A stretch of DNA of 63,433 nucleotides from Nocardioides zhouii (GTDB lineage Bacteria; Actinomycetota; Actinomycetes; Propionibacteriales; Nocardioidaceae). Both the position numbers and the translations under genes were made by a program. Positions 43,253 to 52,462 of the stretch are shown piece by piece (position 1 is the first letter of the stretch; the number at the start of each line of letters is the position of its first letter). Where the stretch lies: the NCBI RefSeq assembly GCF_004137345.1, contig NZ_SDWV01000026.1, forward strand, positions 1 to 63,433. The letters are read 5' to 3'. The notes under the pieces were generated by a model. The model was not told where the DNA came from, did no database searches, and worked only from the letters and a program-made list of their open reading frames with translations.

Positions 43253-44871
43253 AATCCCAGTTCTTGCGCAGAGGTCTCGCGCATCTCCACCTTGCGCACC
43301 TTGCCGGTCACCGTCATCGGAAAGTCCTCGACCACTCGTACGTAGCGAGGAATCTTGTAGTGCGCCAGCTTGCCGTGGCAGAACGCCTGAACTCCGGCAG
43401 CGTCGAGTGCGGGTGCGCCCGCCTTGAGCCGGATCCAGGCGCAGAGTTCTTCGCCGTACTTCTCGTCCGGCACGCCGATGACCTGAACGTCCTCAACGTT
43501 GGGGTGGGTGTAGAGGAAGTCTTCGACCTCACGCGGATAGATGTTCTCGCCACCGCGGATGACCATGTCTTTGATGCGACCCACAATGTTGCAGTAGCCG
43601 TCCGTTCGCATCTCGGCGAGGTCTCCGGTATGCATCCACCCTTCGGAGTCGATGGCTTCTGCAGTCTTCTCGGGGTCGTTCCAGTAGCCGAGCATCACGG
43701 AGTAGCCGCGGGTGCAGAACTCCCCCGCCTGGCCGCGCTCGACCGTCTCTCCTGAGATGGGGTCGATGATCTTGATCTCTAGGTGCGGGTGGACTTTCCC
43801 GATCGTGGCTGTGCGTCGGTCGAGGTCGTCGTCGACGCGGGTCTGGCATGACACCGGAGATGTCTCGGTCATGCCGTAGGCGATCGCCACTTCGCTCATG
43901 TGCATGTCGTCGACGCAGCGTTTCATCACCTCCGCCGGGCAGATGGAGCCCGCCATGATGCCGGTACGCAGGGAGGAAAGGTCGTGGTCGGTGAAGGTGG
44001 GGTGGTTCAGCATCGCGATGAACATGGTGGGGACCCCGTACACGGCGGTGCATCGCTCTGTCGCGATGGTCCGCAGAGTGATTTCCGGGTCGAAGCCTGG
44101 CGCTGGAATCACCATGGTTGTGCCGTGGGACGTGCACCCGAGGTTGGCCATCACCATGCCGAAGCAGTGATAGAAGGGCACCGGGATGCAGAGACGATCT
44201 TCCGGTCCTAGTTTGATGAGCTCGGTCGTTAGGTAGCCGTTGTTGAGGATGTTGCGGTGGCTCAAGGTGGCGCCCTTGGGGCGACCGGTCGTTCCTGAGG
44301 TGTACTGGATGTTGATGGGGTCGTGCGCCTCAAGCGACTCGAGGCGTTGCGCGACCGCGTTGTCCCCGACGTAGGAACCTTCTGCGACAAGCGTTGCCCA
44401 GTCCGCCGTGTCGAGGAACACCACCCTCTCGAGGGCGGGGCACTCGTTCCTGGTCTCTTCAACCATCGCACGGTAGTTGCTGGTCTTGAATCCGGTCGCG
44501 GCGATCAGCATCCGCATCCCGGACTGGTTGACTGCATACGCGAACTCGTGGGTTCGATAAGCGGGATTGATGTTGACCAGCACGATGCCGAGCTTGGCCG
44601 TGGCGTACTGCACGATGGTCCATTCCGCGCAGTTCGGTGCCCACATGCCGACCCGGTCGCCCTTCTCGATGCCGGCGGCCAGCAGTCCACGGGCGAAGGC
44701 GTTCACATCGGCGTCGAGTTCGGCCCATGTCCAGCGTCGATTGCTGGCCACCTCGACGAGTGCCTCTCGGTCGGCGTGCGCAGCGACCGTCCGCTCGAAG
44801 TTGGCACCAATGGTTTCTTCCAAAAGGCGACCCTCACCCAGAGCGCTCTCGTAGGCCGGATTGTTCGTCAT
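43249..44871 (-). CDS. AMP-binding acyl-CoA synthetase (FadD35-like)
   Basis: A 540-residue adenylate-forming ligase. Motifs: YTSGTTGRPKGATLSHRN near 190, GMTETSPVSCQT near 330, GWMHTGDLAEMRTDGY near 415, GRIKDMVIRGGENIYPREVE near 435, and the catalytic C-terminal Lys in PMTVTGKVRKVEMRE near 525. It activates a carboxylate with ATP and CoA. Gene content around it parallels M. tuberculosis fadD35, so a short or branched acid such as isovalerate is a reasonable substrate, but the motifs do not fix chain length. Confidence 0.88.
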   Translation of the reverse strand: MTNNPAYESALGEGRLLEETIGANFERTVAAHADREALVEVASNRRWTWAELDADVNAFARGLLAAGIEKGDRVGMWAPNCAEWTIVQYATAKLGIVLVNINPAYRTHEFAYAVNQSGMRMLIAATGFKTSNYRAMVEETRNECPALERVVFLDTADWATLVAEGSYVGDNAVAQRLESLEAHDPINIQYTSGTTGRPKGATLSHRNILNNGYLTTELIKLGPEDRLCIPVPFYHCFGMVMANLGCTSHGTTMVIPAPGFDPEITLRTIATERCTAVYGVPTMFIAMLNHPTFTDHDLSSLRTGIMAGSICPAEVMKRCVDDMHMSEVAIAYGMTETSPVSCQTRVDDDLDRRTATIGKVHPHLEIKIIDPISGETVERGQAGEFCTRGYSVMLGYWNDPEKTAEAIDSEGWMHTGDLAEMRTDGYCNIVGRIKDMVIRGGENIYPREVEDFLYTHPNVEDVQVIGVPDEKYGEELCAWIRLKAGAPALDAAGVQAFCHGKLAHYKIPRYVRVVEDFPMTVTGKVRKVEMRETSAQELGL

Positions 44872-44904
44872 GTCTGGACTTTAGATACGACCATGATGCG
44901 GAGA

Positions 44905-44922
44905 CACCTCCGATCAGAGGTG
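44905..44922. promoter_or_regulatory. Near-perfect 18-base palindrome in a divergent promoter region
   Basis: CACCTC (44905-44910) and GAGGTG (44917-44922) flank CGATCA; only one of nine base pairs is mismatched. It lies in the short gap between the acyl-CoA synthetase (-) and the LuxR-type gene (+). It is a likely operator, possibly of the LuxR-type protein itself. Confidence 0.55.
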
Positions 44923-44996
44923 CGGTCGAGGCCGCGATGTTGCATGCTTGACGTGGCGCCTGTCACACAACCTTGGGCTAGGAAGGAGGCGTGCCT

Positions 44997-45848
44997 GTGC
45001 CGTCGGCGATCGAGTTGGTACTTACCCGTCTGGCTCCGGCCTTGCCATCGTGGCGCAGCGTCGCTGGGACCAACCTGGCGTTTGGGAGCATCGTCGACCC
45101 AGAGTCCGGAACAGGCCGGATCCTTTGTGTTGTAGGCGCGAAGACGCAGGCGCTGAATAACCTGGAAATAGTCACAGGCACGGGGCTCGGGGGAAGGGCG
45201 CTGGCCCTATCGCGGCCGACGAGCGTGGCCCGCTACGAGTCCGCAAGAGGTATCACTCACCACTACGACCATGCGGTGCGCAGCGAAAACCTGGTCACGG
45301 CGGCGGCGGTTCCCATCGTGGTCGATGGAAGGCCGCGGGCGGTCGTATACCTGTGCAGCACAGCCGAGCTCTCCCTGGGTGATCGCTGGTTCGACGCTCT
45401 CGATCCCCTCCGGCGGCGCCTTCAGCACGAGATCCTCGTCGAGGATGCGGTGCACGCTCGCCTGGCACAGATGGCCACCCAAGTCCCCCCGCAGTCGGGA
45501 CCGGGGGCCGCCGAGCTTGCTGCTGTCGTCCGGGAGCTTGGGGATCTGTCTGAGGAACTGGCCGACCCTGCCGTCGCTGCGCGGCTAGAGCTGATCCGGC
45601 AGCGACTGGGAGGTGGTCCTTCCGTGCGTCGCGGCGCCGTGCTGCCGGATGGGACGCAGTTGACCCGCAGGGAAATGCAGGTGTTGGTCGAGGCTGCGCG
45701 CGGGCACACGAATCGGCAGATAGCGGAGCATCTTGGGCTGCTCCCCAACACGGTCAAGTCGTACCTGCAAGACCTGATGCGCAAACTGGGATGCGCCAAC
45801 CGGGTGCAAGCGATCGCCTACGCACGCGATGCTGGCTGGATCGGCTAG
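44997..45848 (+). CDS. LuxR-type regulator with GAF-like sensor domain
   Basis: A 283-residue protein. The N-terminal half resembles a GAF domain (LAFGSIVDPESGTGRILCVVGAK, AAAVPIVVDGRPRAVVYLC). The C-terminal LuxR helix-turn-helix is LTRREMQVLVEAARGHTNRQ with LLPNTVKSYLQDLMRKL near 225-270. GGAGG lies seven bases before the GTG at 44997; a GTG six bases earlier is too close to it. It is divergent from the acyl-CoA synthetase gene and convergent with the scoB unit, suggesting control of short-chain acid catabolism. No receiver domain or cognate kinase is present. Confidence 0.82.
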   Translation: MPSAIELVLTRLAPALPSWRSVAGTNLAFGSIVDPESGTGRILCVVGAKTQALNNLEIVTGTGLGGRALALSRPTSVARYESARGITHHYDHAVRSENLVTAAAVPIVVDGRPRAVVYLCSTAELSLGDRWFDALDPLRRRLQHEILVEDAVHARLAQMATQVPPQSGPGAAELAAVVRELGDLSEELADPAVAARLELIRQRLGGGPSVRRGAVLPDGTQLTRREMQVLVEAARGHTNRQIAEHLGLLPNTVKSYLQDLMRKLGCANRVQAIAYARDAGWIG

Positions 45849-45875
45849 GCCTGAGCAACCCGAAATCGTCGCCGA

Positions 45876-46139
45876 TCAGACGCGCCGCCCCATTGATTTG
45901 GGCGGTGCTTCGGCAGCGCTCGCGCATCGTGGGCACCGTTCACCCTCCAGTGTTTCGAATGGCAGGGTCAAGAACTTGTTCCACGACAGCGCGGACTTTC
46001 CACACAGCGTGATCGTGGTGCCCATCTCCTTGCCGTGGACAGGCGGTACCGGCATCTTCACGACATGACCGTCGATTGCGTGTGCGCTCGAGAAGGGTGC
46101 TGTCGCAACTGCGGTGGAGATGCTTTGCGGGGACATCAT
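45876..46139 (-). CDS. Small conserved-looking protein of unknown function with CxxC
   Basis: An 87-residue protein. Residues 22-75 look well ordered and conserved in style (HVVKMPVPPVHGKEMGTTIT, LCGKSALSWNKFL, GERCPRCA), with three Cys that could bind a metal as part of a zinc ribbon. The N-terminal 20 residues are low complexity. The start ATG overlaps the scoB stop (ATGA), so it is last in the long minus-strand operon. I do not recognise a function. Confidence 0.6.
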   Translation of the reverse strand: MMSPQSISTAVATAPFSSAHAIDGHVVKMPVPPVHGKEMGTTITLCGKSALSWNKFLTLPFETLEGERCPRCASAAEAPPKSMGRRV

Positions 46140-46822
46140 GGTGTCACCAAAAGAGGTTGCGTCTTCTCCCGCACCTCGTCCTCGGTGACGCCGGGGGCGA
46201 GCTCGACGAGCCTGAGCGCGCGGTCGCCGAGGGTGCCCGACGGCGCGACCTCACCGGTCGCGGGGTCGATCACGTCGATGACCGCCAGGTCGGTGATGAT
46301 CCGCTGCACGACGCGCTTGCCGGTGTAGGGCAGGTCGCACTCCTCGAGGATCTTCAGCGACCCGTCCTTGGCGGTGTGCTCCATCAGCACGATCACCCGC
46401 TTGGCGCCGTGGACCAGGTCCATCGCGCCGCCCATGCCCTTGACCATCTTGCCGGGGATCATCCAGTTCGCGATGTCGCCCGCGGCCGAGACCTGCATGG
46501 CGCCGAGGATCGCGGCGTCGATCTTGCCACCGCGGATCATTCCGAACGACTGCGCGGAGTCGAAGAACGACGCCCCCTTGCGCAGCGTCACCGTCTCCTT
46601 GCCCGCGTTGATCAGGTCGGGGTCCTCCTCACCCTCGAACGGGTACGCCCCCACCCCGAGGATGCCGTTCTCCGACTGGAGCACCAGCTCCACGTCGTCG
46701 CCGACGTAGTTGGGCACCAGCGTCGGCAGGCCGATGCCGAGGTTGACGTACGACCCGTCCCTGAGCTCGGAGGCCGCCCGTGCGGCCATCTCCTCACGCG
46801 TCCAGCCCGTGCTCCCTGCCAT
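46136..46822 (-). CDS. scoB: 3-oxoacid CoA-transferase subunit B
   Basis: A 228-residue family I CoA-transferase beta subunit: GSYVNLGIGLPTLVPNYV near 20-37, LQSENGILGVGAYP with the catalytic Glu near 47-60, and GGAMDLVHGAKRVIVLMEH near 135. With subunit A it transfers CoA from succinyl-CoA to acetoacetate. Five bases separate it from scoA. Third codon positions are almost all G or C, more so than in the flanking genes. Confidence 0.93.
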   Translation of the reverse strand: MAGSTGWTREEMAARAASELRDGSYVNLGIGLPTLVPNYVGDDVELVLQSENGILGVGAYPFEGEEDPDLINAGKETVTLRKGASFFDSAQSFGMIRGGKIDAAILGAMQVSAAGDIANWMIPGKMVKGMGGAMDLVHGAKRVIVLMEHTAKDGSLKILEECDLPYTGKRVVQRIITDLAVIDVIDPATGEVAPSGTLGDRALRLVELAPGVTEDEVREKTQPLLVTP

Positions 46823-46827
46823 CCGGA

Positions 46828-47670
46828 TCAGCCTCCCAGTCCGTGCGTCGCAACGTCGTCGACCAGGGCGTCCCCGGCCGAACCAGCCCTCGCGGGCTCG
46901 GGTCGGGGCCGCGTGGTGACCTTCTCGATCCGCTTGTCCTTCGCCTGCTCCGGGGTCAGCGCGACCACGCGCTGCACGTAGACCCCCGGGGTGTGTACGT
47001 CGTTGGGGTCGAGCTCGCCGGGCTCGACGAGCTCCTCGACCTCGGCGATCGTGACCCGCCCGCACATCGCGGCGAGCGGGTTGAAGTTGCGCGCGGAGTC
47101 GCGGTAGACGAGGTTGCCGTGGCGGTCGCCCTTCCGGGCCCGCACCAGCGCGAAGTCGGCCACGATGGCCTCCTCCAGGACGTACTCCCGCTCACCCTCG
47201 GCCGTGCTGAAGACGCGCGTCTCCTTCGGCGGCGAGGCGACGATGACGTTGCCCTCGGTGTCGTACTTCCACGGCAGGCCGCCCTCGGCGACCTGCGTGC
47301 CGACACCGGTCGCGGTGTAGAAGCCCGGGATGCCCGAACCTCCCGCGCGCATCCGCTCGGCCAGGGTCCCCTGCGGCGTCAGCTCGACCTCGAGCTCACC
47401 GGAGAGGTACTGCCGGGCGAACTCCTTGTTCTCCCCGACGTAGGACGAGATCATCCGCCGCAGCCGCTTCGCGAACAGCAGCCGACCGAGGCCCCACTCG
47501 TCCACCCCGCAGTTGTTCGAGACCGCCTCCAGGTCGGTCGTGCCGGCCTCCAGCACCGCCTCGATGAGGACCGACGGAATGCCGCACAGTCCGAAACCGC
47601 CAACCGCGAGCCTCGCACCGTCCGGAATGTCAGCCACGGCAGTGTGGGCGTTCTTCACAACCTTGTCCAT
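46828..47670 (-). CDS. scoA: 3-oxoacid CoA-transferase subunit A
   Basis: A 280-residue family I CoA-transferase alpha subunit with LAVGGFGLCGIPSVLIEAV near 20-40, VSNNCGVDEWGLGRLL near 50, TPQGTLAERMRAGG near 100 and FYTATGVGT near 118. The C-terminal 25 residues are a Pro/Ala-rich extension. It lies two bases after the carboxylase alpha gene stop. Acetoacetate from HMG-CoA cleavage is the expected substrate. Confidence 0.93.
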   Translation of the reverse strand: MDKVVKNAHTAVADIPDGARLAVGGFGLCGIPSVLIEAVLEAGTTDLEAVSNNCGVDEWGLGRLLFAKRLRRMISSYVGENKEFARQYLSGELEVELTPQGTLAERMRAGGSGIPGFYTATGVGTQVAEGGLPWKYDTEGNVIVASPPKETRVFSTAEGEREYVLEEAIVADFALVRARKGDRHGNLVYRDSARNFNPLAAMCGRVTIAEVEELVEPGELDPNDVHTPGVYVQRVVALTPEQAKDKRIEKVTTRPRPEPARAGSAGDALVDDVATHGLGG

Positions 47671-47672
47671 GA

Positions 47673-49544
47673 CTACTCCTCCTCGAGGACCACGAAGAGC
47701 GCAGCACCGAGAGGTACTTGCGCTCCCACCATCGCATCGACACTTGAGATGGTGCCTGCGAACGGAGCTCTGAGGCTCAGCTCCATCTTCATGGCCTCCA
47801 TGACCCCTAGCACCGCTCCGGTATCGACGTGCTCCCCATGCACGACACGGACATCCAGGACTGTGCCAGGCATGGGGGCATTGATGATGCCGTCCCCGAC
47901 TGGCACCGAACCGGCAAGGCGGTCGGGGGCGACGAATACGTGCCGATGTCCCTGCCAGGCGATCTCGAGCAATCCCGCTCGCACATCAACTACCACGCGC
48001 ACGCGCCGACCATCCACGAGCAGGTCCAGGTCGTGGCCGTGGGAGTGCAAAGAAAGGGTTTGCACGGCCCGTCCGTCGACCGTGCCCGCGCCGACATCCA
48101 CCATGATTGGCTGGTCCAGCTCGACCAGGATCGGCGCCGGATACGCGGCGAGTCGAAAGCCGTCCGGCTGAAAGGGATGTGGCCCGCCGACGGCGATCTT
48201 GGTGGCGGATGCCCATGCAACAAGCGCTCGAGGGAGTTGGTTCGAGGGTTCCGGGACCTCCGCGGTGTCGAGCCAAGCGGTGTCGATGGTGGCGTCGCGG
48301 AACTCCACGGAGTCGACGAGGGCGCGGAGGAATCCCGCGTTCGTGGTCAGGCCAAGGATCGATGTGGCGTCCAGCGCCCCGACCAGAGCTAGGCGGGCGC
48401 TCTCGCGGTCGGGGCCGTGCGCGATCACCTTGCCAAGCATGGGGTCGAAGGACGTCGAGACTACTTGGTTCGACTCGAGGGCGTGGTCCACGCGGATACC
48501 GGGTCGGCCGGTCGGCCAACGCACGATGGACGCGGCGCCAGCCTGAGGCAAGAATCCGCCGAAGGAGTCCTCGGCGTAGACCCGGGCCTCGATGGCGTGA
48601 CCGTCGAGGTGGATGTCGTCCTGTGTGAGGCCCAGGGGCTCGCCGCTGGCAATCCGCAGTTGCAGCTCCACAAGGTCGAGACCCGTGATTGCCTCTGTGA
48701 CGGGGTGCTCGACCTGGAGGCGCGTGTTCATCTCGAGGAAGTAGAACTCGCCGGTGGCATTGTCCAGCAGGAACTCAACGGTGCCGGCGTTCGTGTAGCC
48801 GACATGCGCTGCGAGGTTGACCGCTGCTTGTCGTACCTGCTGACGCGTGGACTCATCCAGGGTCGGTGCAGGGGCCTCCTCGAGGACCTTCTGGTGCCGG
48901 CGCTGGGTGGAGCAGTCCCTTTCGAAAAAGTGCAGGACGTTTCCTTGGGCGTCGCCCATGACTTGGACCTCGATGTGTCGGCCGTGCTCGACGTACTTCT
49001 CGATGAGCATGGTGTCGTCGCCGAAGGCGGCCTTGGCTTCGCGCTTCGCGGCTGCGGTGGCCTCGGGGAGATCGGCCTCGTCGCGCACGACCCGCATGCC
49101 TTTTCCGCCCCCGCCTGCTGCGGCCTTGACCAGCACGGGGAAGCCTGCGTCCTCGCCACGGGGAACCACCGGCACACCGGCTGCGAGGGCTATTTCACGA
49201 GCTGCGTCCTTGCGACCCATCTGCTCCATGATCGTCGAGCTCGGCCCGACCAACCGCACACCGGCGTCCTCCAGGGCGGCCGCGAAGGTCGCGCGTTCGG
49301 ACAGGAAGCCGTAACCAGGGTGGACAGCGTCCGCGCCGACGGCGCGTGCGGCGGCAACCACGGCGGCCACGTCGAGGTAGCTGTCCACGCGGATCGCGTC
49401 GTCGGCGGCACGCACGTGGGGGGCGGCTGCGTCAAGGTCTGTGAAGACCGCGACGGTGCGGATGCCGAGGCGCGATGCTGTTCGGAACACGCGCAGCGCA
49501 ATCTCTCCGCGATTGGCGACGAGCAGCGTCTTGATGGTGGTCAT
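47673..49544 (-). CDS. Acyl-CoA carboxylase alpha subunit (biotin carboxylase plus biotin carrier), MCC-like
   Basis: A 623-residue protein. Biotin carboxylase domain: LVANRGEIALRVFRTASRLG at the start, ATP loop KAAAGGGGKGMRVV near 150, EVQVMGD near 205, RDCSTQRRHQKVLEEAP near 220 and FLEMNTRLQVEHPVTE near 280. The biotin carrier domain at the C-terminus has VMEAMKMELSLRAP with the biotinylated Lys near 590. It corresponds to AccA1 of M. tuberculosis. The ATG at 49544 overlaps the beta-subunit stop (TGATG); a longer frame to 49658 lies inside that gene. Confidence 0.92.
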   Translation of the reverse strand: MTTIKTLLVANRGEIALRVFRTASRLGIRTVAVFTDLDAAAPHVRAADDAIRVDSYLDVAAVVAAARAVGADAVHPGYGFLSERATFAAALEDAGVRLVGPSSTIMEQMGRKDAAREIALAAGVPVVPRGEDAGFPVLVKAAAGGGGKGMRVVRDEADLPEATAAAKREAKAAFGDDTMLIEKYVEHGRHIEVQVMGDAQGNVLHFFERDCSTQRRHQKVLEEAPAPTLDESTRQQVRQAAVNLAAHVGYTNAGTVEFLLDNATGEFYFLEMNTRLQVEHPVTEAITGLDLVELQLRIASGEPLGLTQDDIHLDGHAIEARVYAEDSFGGFLPQAGAASIVRWPTGRPGIRVDHALESNQVVSTSFDPMLGKVIAHGPDRESARLALVGALDATSILGLTTNAGFLRALVDSVEFRDATIDTAWLDTAEVPEPSNQLPRALVAWASATKIAVGGPHPFQPDGFRLAAYPAPILVELDQPIMVDVGAGTVDGRAVQTLSLHSHGHDLDLLVDGRRVRVVVDVRAGLLEIAWQGHRHVFVAPDRLAGSVPVGDGIINAPMPGTVLDVRVVHGEHVDTGAVLGVMEAMKMELSLRAPFAGTISSVDAMVGAQVPLGAALFVVLEEE

Positions 49545-51085
49545 CACATCCTCCAGATGCCGTAGCTGGGGGCCGCGATGGGGGCGTTGGCGGCGGCCGC
49601 GAGGCCCATGCCGAGCACGCGGCGGGTGTCGGCGGGGTCGATGACGCCGTCGTCCCACAGGCGGGCAGTGGCGTAGTAGGGCGAGCCCTGGGTCTCGTAC
49701 TGTTCGCGGATCGGCGCCTTGAAGGCTTCGACCTGTTCGTCGGTATGGAGGTCAGGGCGGACGGTGGCAAGCACCGAGGCGGCCTGCTCGCCGCCCATCA
49801 CCGAGATGCGTGCGTTGGGCCACATCCACATGAAGCGCGGGTCGTAGGCGCGCCCGCACATGCCGTAGTTTCCGGCGCCGAAAGAGCCGCCGATGACCAC
49901 GGTGAACTTTGGAACGACGCTGCACGCCACGGCGGTGACGAGCTTGGCGCCGTCACGTGCGATCCCATTGTTCTCGTACTCGCGCCCGACCATGAAGCCG
50001 GTGATGTTCTGCAGGAAGACAATGGGAATCCCGCGTTGGTTGCAGAGCTCGATGAAGTGCGCGCCCTTTCGTGCCGATTCGCTGAAGAGGATGCCGTTGT
50101 TGGCGACGATGCCGACCGGGTGACCCCACACGTGGGCAAAGCCGGTCACTAGCGTCTCCGCGTACAGGGCCTTGAACTCATGAAAGCGACTGCCGTCGAC
50201 GATGCGCCGGATGACGTCGCGGACGTCGTACGGAGTTCGGGTGTCAGTGGGGACGACGTCATAGAGGGTCACGGGGTCGAGCGCGGGCTCCTCGGGCTCG
50301 CGGACTTCCCACGGCGCGCCCGCAACGGGTCGCAGGGTCTCCACAATGCTGCGGACGATGGCGATGGCGTGGGCGTCGTCGTCGGCCAGGTGGTCGACGA
50401 CGCCGGACTTGCGGGCGTGGACATCGCCGCCACCGAGGTCTTCGGCGGTGACCACTTCACCGGTCGCGGCCTTCACCAGCGGTGGACCGCCGAGGAAAAT
50501 CGTGCCTTGGTCCTTAACGATGACGGTCTCGTCGCTCATGGCGGGGATGTAGGCGCCTCCGGCGGTGCAAGACCCCATCACCGAGGAGATCTGGGGGATG
50601 CCGCGGGCCGACAGGTTGGCCTGGTTGTAAAAAATCCGGCCGAAGTGCTCCCGGTCCGGAAAGACCTCGTCCTGCAGGGGCAGGAAGCCGCCCCCGGAGT
50701 CGACGAGATAGATGCAAGGGAGGCGGTTCTCGGAGGCCACAGCCTGCGCGCGAAGGTGCTTCTTCACCGTCATTGGGTAGTAGGTGCCTCCCTTGACGGT
50801 CGCGTCGTTGGCTACGACGACAACTTCGCGGCCCTGCACCCGACCGATGCCAGTGACGACCCCTGCGCTAGGCACTTCGCCGCCGTACATTCCATTGGCG
50901 GCGAGCGAGCTCAGCTCGAGGAACGGGCTGCCGGGGTCGAGCAGGCGGTCGATGCGGACACGCACGAGCAGCTTGCCGCGGTCGGCGTGCTTGGTCCGGG
51001 CAGTCTCGCTGCCGCCTTGACGAACGACCGACAGCCGTTCCCTGAGGTCGGCGACCAGTTCGTGCATCGTGCGGGCTTCACTCAT
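49544..51085 (-). CDS. Acyl-CoA carboxylase beta subunit (carboxyltransferase), methylcrotonyl-CoA type
   Basis: A 513-residue carboxyltransferase with both crotonase-like halves: ATVKGGTYYPMTVKKHLRAQ and IYLVDSGGGFLPLQ in the first; GIVANNGILFSESARKGAHF, VFLQNITGFMVGREYE and VIGGSFGAGNYGMCGRAYDP in the second. The FLQNITGFMVG stretch is typical of methylcrotonyl-CoA carboxylase. It carboxylates the substrate with biotin from the alpha subunit. Its start overlaps the CitE gene by eight bases. Confidence 0.92.
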   Translation of the reverse strand: MSEARTMHELVADLRERLSVVRQGGSETARTKHADRGKLLVRVRIDRLLDPGSPFLELSSLAANGMYGGEVPSAGVVTGIGRVQGREVVVVANDATVKGGTYYPMTVKKHLRAQAVASENRLPCIYLVDSGGGFLPLQDEVFPDREHFGRIFYNQANLSARGIPQISSVMGSCTAGGAYIPAMSDETVIVKDQGTIFLGGPPLVKAATGEVVTAEDLGGGDVHARKSGVVDHLADDDAHAIAIVRSIVETLRPVAGAPWEVREPEEPALDPVTLYDVVPTDTRTPYDVRDVIRRIVDGSRFHEFKALYAETLVTGFAHVWGHPVGIVANNGILFSESARKGAHFIELCNQRGIPIVFLQNITGFMVGREYENNGIARDGAKLVTAVACSVVPKFTVVIGGSFGAGNYGMCGRAYDPRFMWMWPNARISVMGGEQAASVLATVRPDLHTDEQVEAFKAPIREQYETQGSPYYATARLWDDGVIDPADTRRVLGMGLAAAANAPIAAPSYGIWRM

Positions 51086-51923
51086 GGTCATCTTCTGCTT
51101 GTCCCGCCAAAGCTGCGCGCCGCAGCACCCGCTCGGCCTGCTTGAAGATGGGGCCGTCCACCATCCGACCCTCGAAAGTGGCGACGCCCCGGGAGCCGCC
51201 AACATGGGCAAGGAGTCGCTGCGCCCACGCCAGCGCGTCCGCGGAAGGGGCGTACGAGGCCCGGATGACGTCAACCTGGGACGGGTGGATGGCCACGCTG
51301 GCATCGAATCCGACAGCGACGGCGTCCTCACACTCTGCTGCAAGCCCGTCGAGGTCCGATATGTCCATGTGCACCCCGTCGAGGGCCAAGCGTCCGTGGG
51401 CTTTTGCAGTGATCAGGACTCGTTGTCGTGCGTAATTAGCGGTGTCCCGGTAGGTCCCGTCAGGATGCCTGCTGCTGACTCCGCCCAGCCCGGCGACGAG
51501 GTCGTCGGCGCCCCACATCACGGCCACGACGTTGTCCGGCGCAGCGAGCGAAGCCACGGACTCGACACCACGCGGGGTTTCGGCGAGCGCTATGACGTCG
51601 TGGTCGAGCGCGAGGATGTCTTCCGGCTTCTCAGTCTTGGCGAGCATCACCACGCGCACGCCCGCCGCTGCTGCCAGCTTGACGTCTGCGGCATGATCGG
51701 CAGTGCCGGCAGCGTTCAGTCGCAGCACGGTCCGATCGACCGCAAGGGCGCCAGCGTCTGCCAGGAGCTGGACTTGAATCCGAGCCGCAGCCTTGTCCTC
51801 TGGGGCCACGGCATCCTCAAGATCCAGGATGACGACGTCGGCTAGGCTGAGCGCCTTCCGATAACGGTCGGGGCGACTTGCCGGGCAGAACAACCAGGCT
51901 GGGCCGGGCCGCCATTCACTCAT
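51078..51923 (-). CDS. citE: CitE-like CoA-ester lyase (HpcH/HpaI family)
   Basis: A 281-residue TIM-barrel lyase: WLFCPASRPDRYRKALSLAD, then DVVILDLEDAV with the metal-binding acids, the Arg in LRLNAAGT, and MWGADDLVAGLGG near 160. The M. tuberculosis counterpart Rv2498c cleaves (R)-HMG-CoA and citramalyl-CoA, linking leucine and itaconate breakdown. The same role is likely here from gene order. It overlaps its neighbours on both sides. Confidence 0.88.
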   Translation of the reverse strand: MSEWRPGPAWLFCPASRPDRYRKALSLADVVILDLEDAVAPEDKAAARIQVQLLADAGALAVDRTVLRLNAAGTADHAADVKLAAAAGVRVVMLAKTEKPEDILALDHDVIALAETPRGVESVASLAAPDNVVAVMWGADDLVAGLGGVSSRHPDGTYRDTANYARQRVLITAKAHGRLALDGVHMDISDLDGLAAECEDAVAVGFDASVAIHPSQVDVIRASYAPSADALAWAQRLLAHVGGSRGVATFEGRMVDGPIFKQAERVLRRAALAGQAEDDHE

Positions 51924-52410
51924 CGGGGATCATCCGGACCAACGTGCTGCGAGTCGCAAGCGCCACGACCTCGCCCTTGTGGTTCCGGGCGGTGTGGGCC
52001 AGCTCCACTATGCCTTCGCCGGTGCGTTTGGCAGAGGGGCGCTTGTTCAGGATCTTCGTCTCCGCGTAGAGCGTGTCTCCAATACGCACCGGCGCCGGGA
52101 AGGAAACTTCCGTGAAGCCCAGGTTTGCCACGATCGTGCCCAGGGTCAATTGGGCTACAGATAGGCCGACCAAGGTCGAGAACGTGAACATGGAGTTGAC
52201 CAGCCTCTCGTTGAAAGGGCCGATCTCAGCGCTAGCCGCCGCGTCGAGGTGGAGTGGTTGCGTGTTCATCGTCAACGTCGTGAAGAGGACATTGTCCGCC
52301 TCGGTGACGGTGCGCCCAGGTCGATGCTCATAGGTGGTGCCCACCTCGAACTCCTCGAACCAAAGTCCACGCTGAAGCACCACTCGTCGACCCGCGTCGT
52401 CCTGTGTCAT
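51916..52410 (-). CDS. MaoC-family (R)-enoyl-CoA hydratase
   Basis: A 164-residue hot-dog-fold protein. The hydratase-2 region is VTEADNVLFTTLTMNTQPLHLD near 35-55, followed by VNSMFTFSTLVGLSV and a C-terminal VRIGDTLYAETKIL. In the equivalent M. tuberculosis locus this protein hydrates 3-methylglutaconyl-CoA or itaconyl-CoA before CitE acts. The start at 52410 gives the family length; a longer frame to 52701 runs inside the dehydrogenase gene. Confidence 0.87.
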   Translation of the reverse strand: MTQDDAGRRVVLQRGLWFEEFEVGTTYEHRPGRTVTEADNVLFTTLTMNTQPLHLDAAASAEIGPFNERLVNSMFTFSTLVGLSVAQLTLGTIVANLGFTEVSFPAPVRIGDTLYAETKILNKRPSAKRTGEGIVELAHTARNHKGEVVALATRSTLVRMIPDE

Positions 52411-52462
52411 CCCTGCTCCTCGTTGTGCGTAATGCGCCAGTTCAAGGGAGAGTCCACTCGCC

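Noticed and set aside
48417..49565. A 382-residue plus-strand frame opposite the biotin carboxylase gene
   Set aside because: It is a mirror frame of a highly conserved carboxylase gene and has no independent support.
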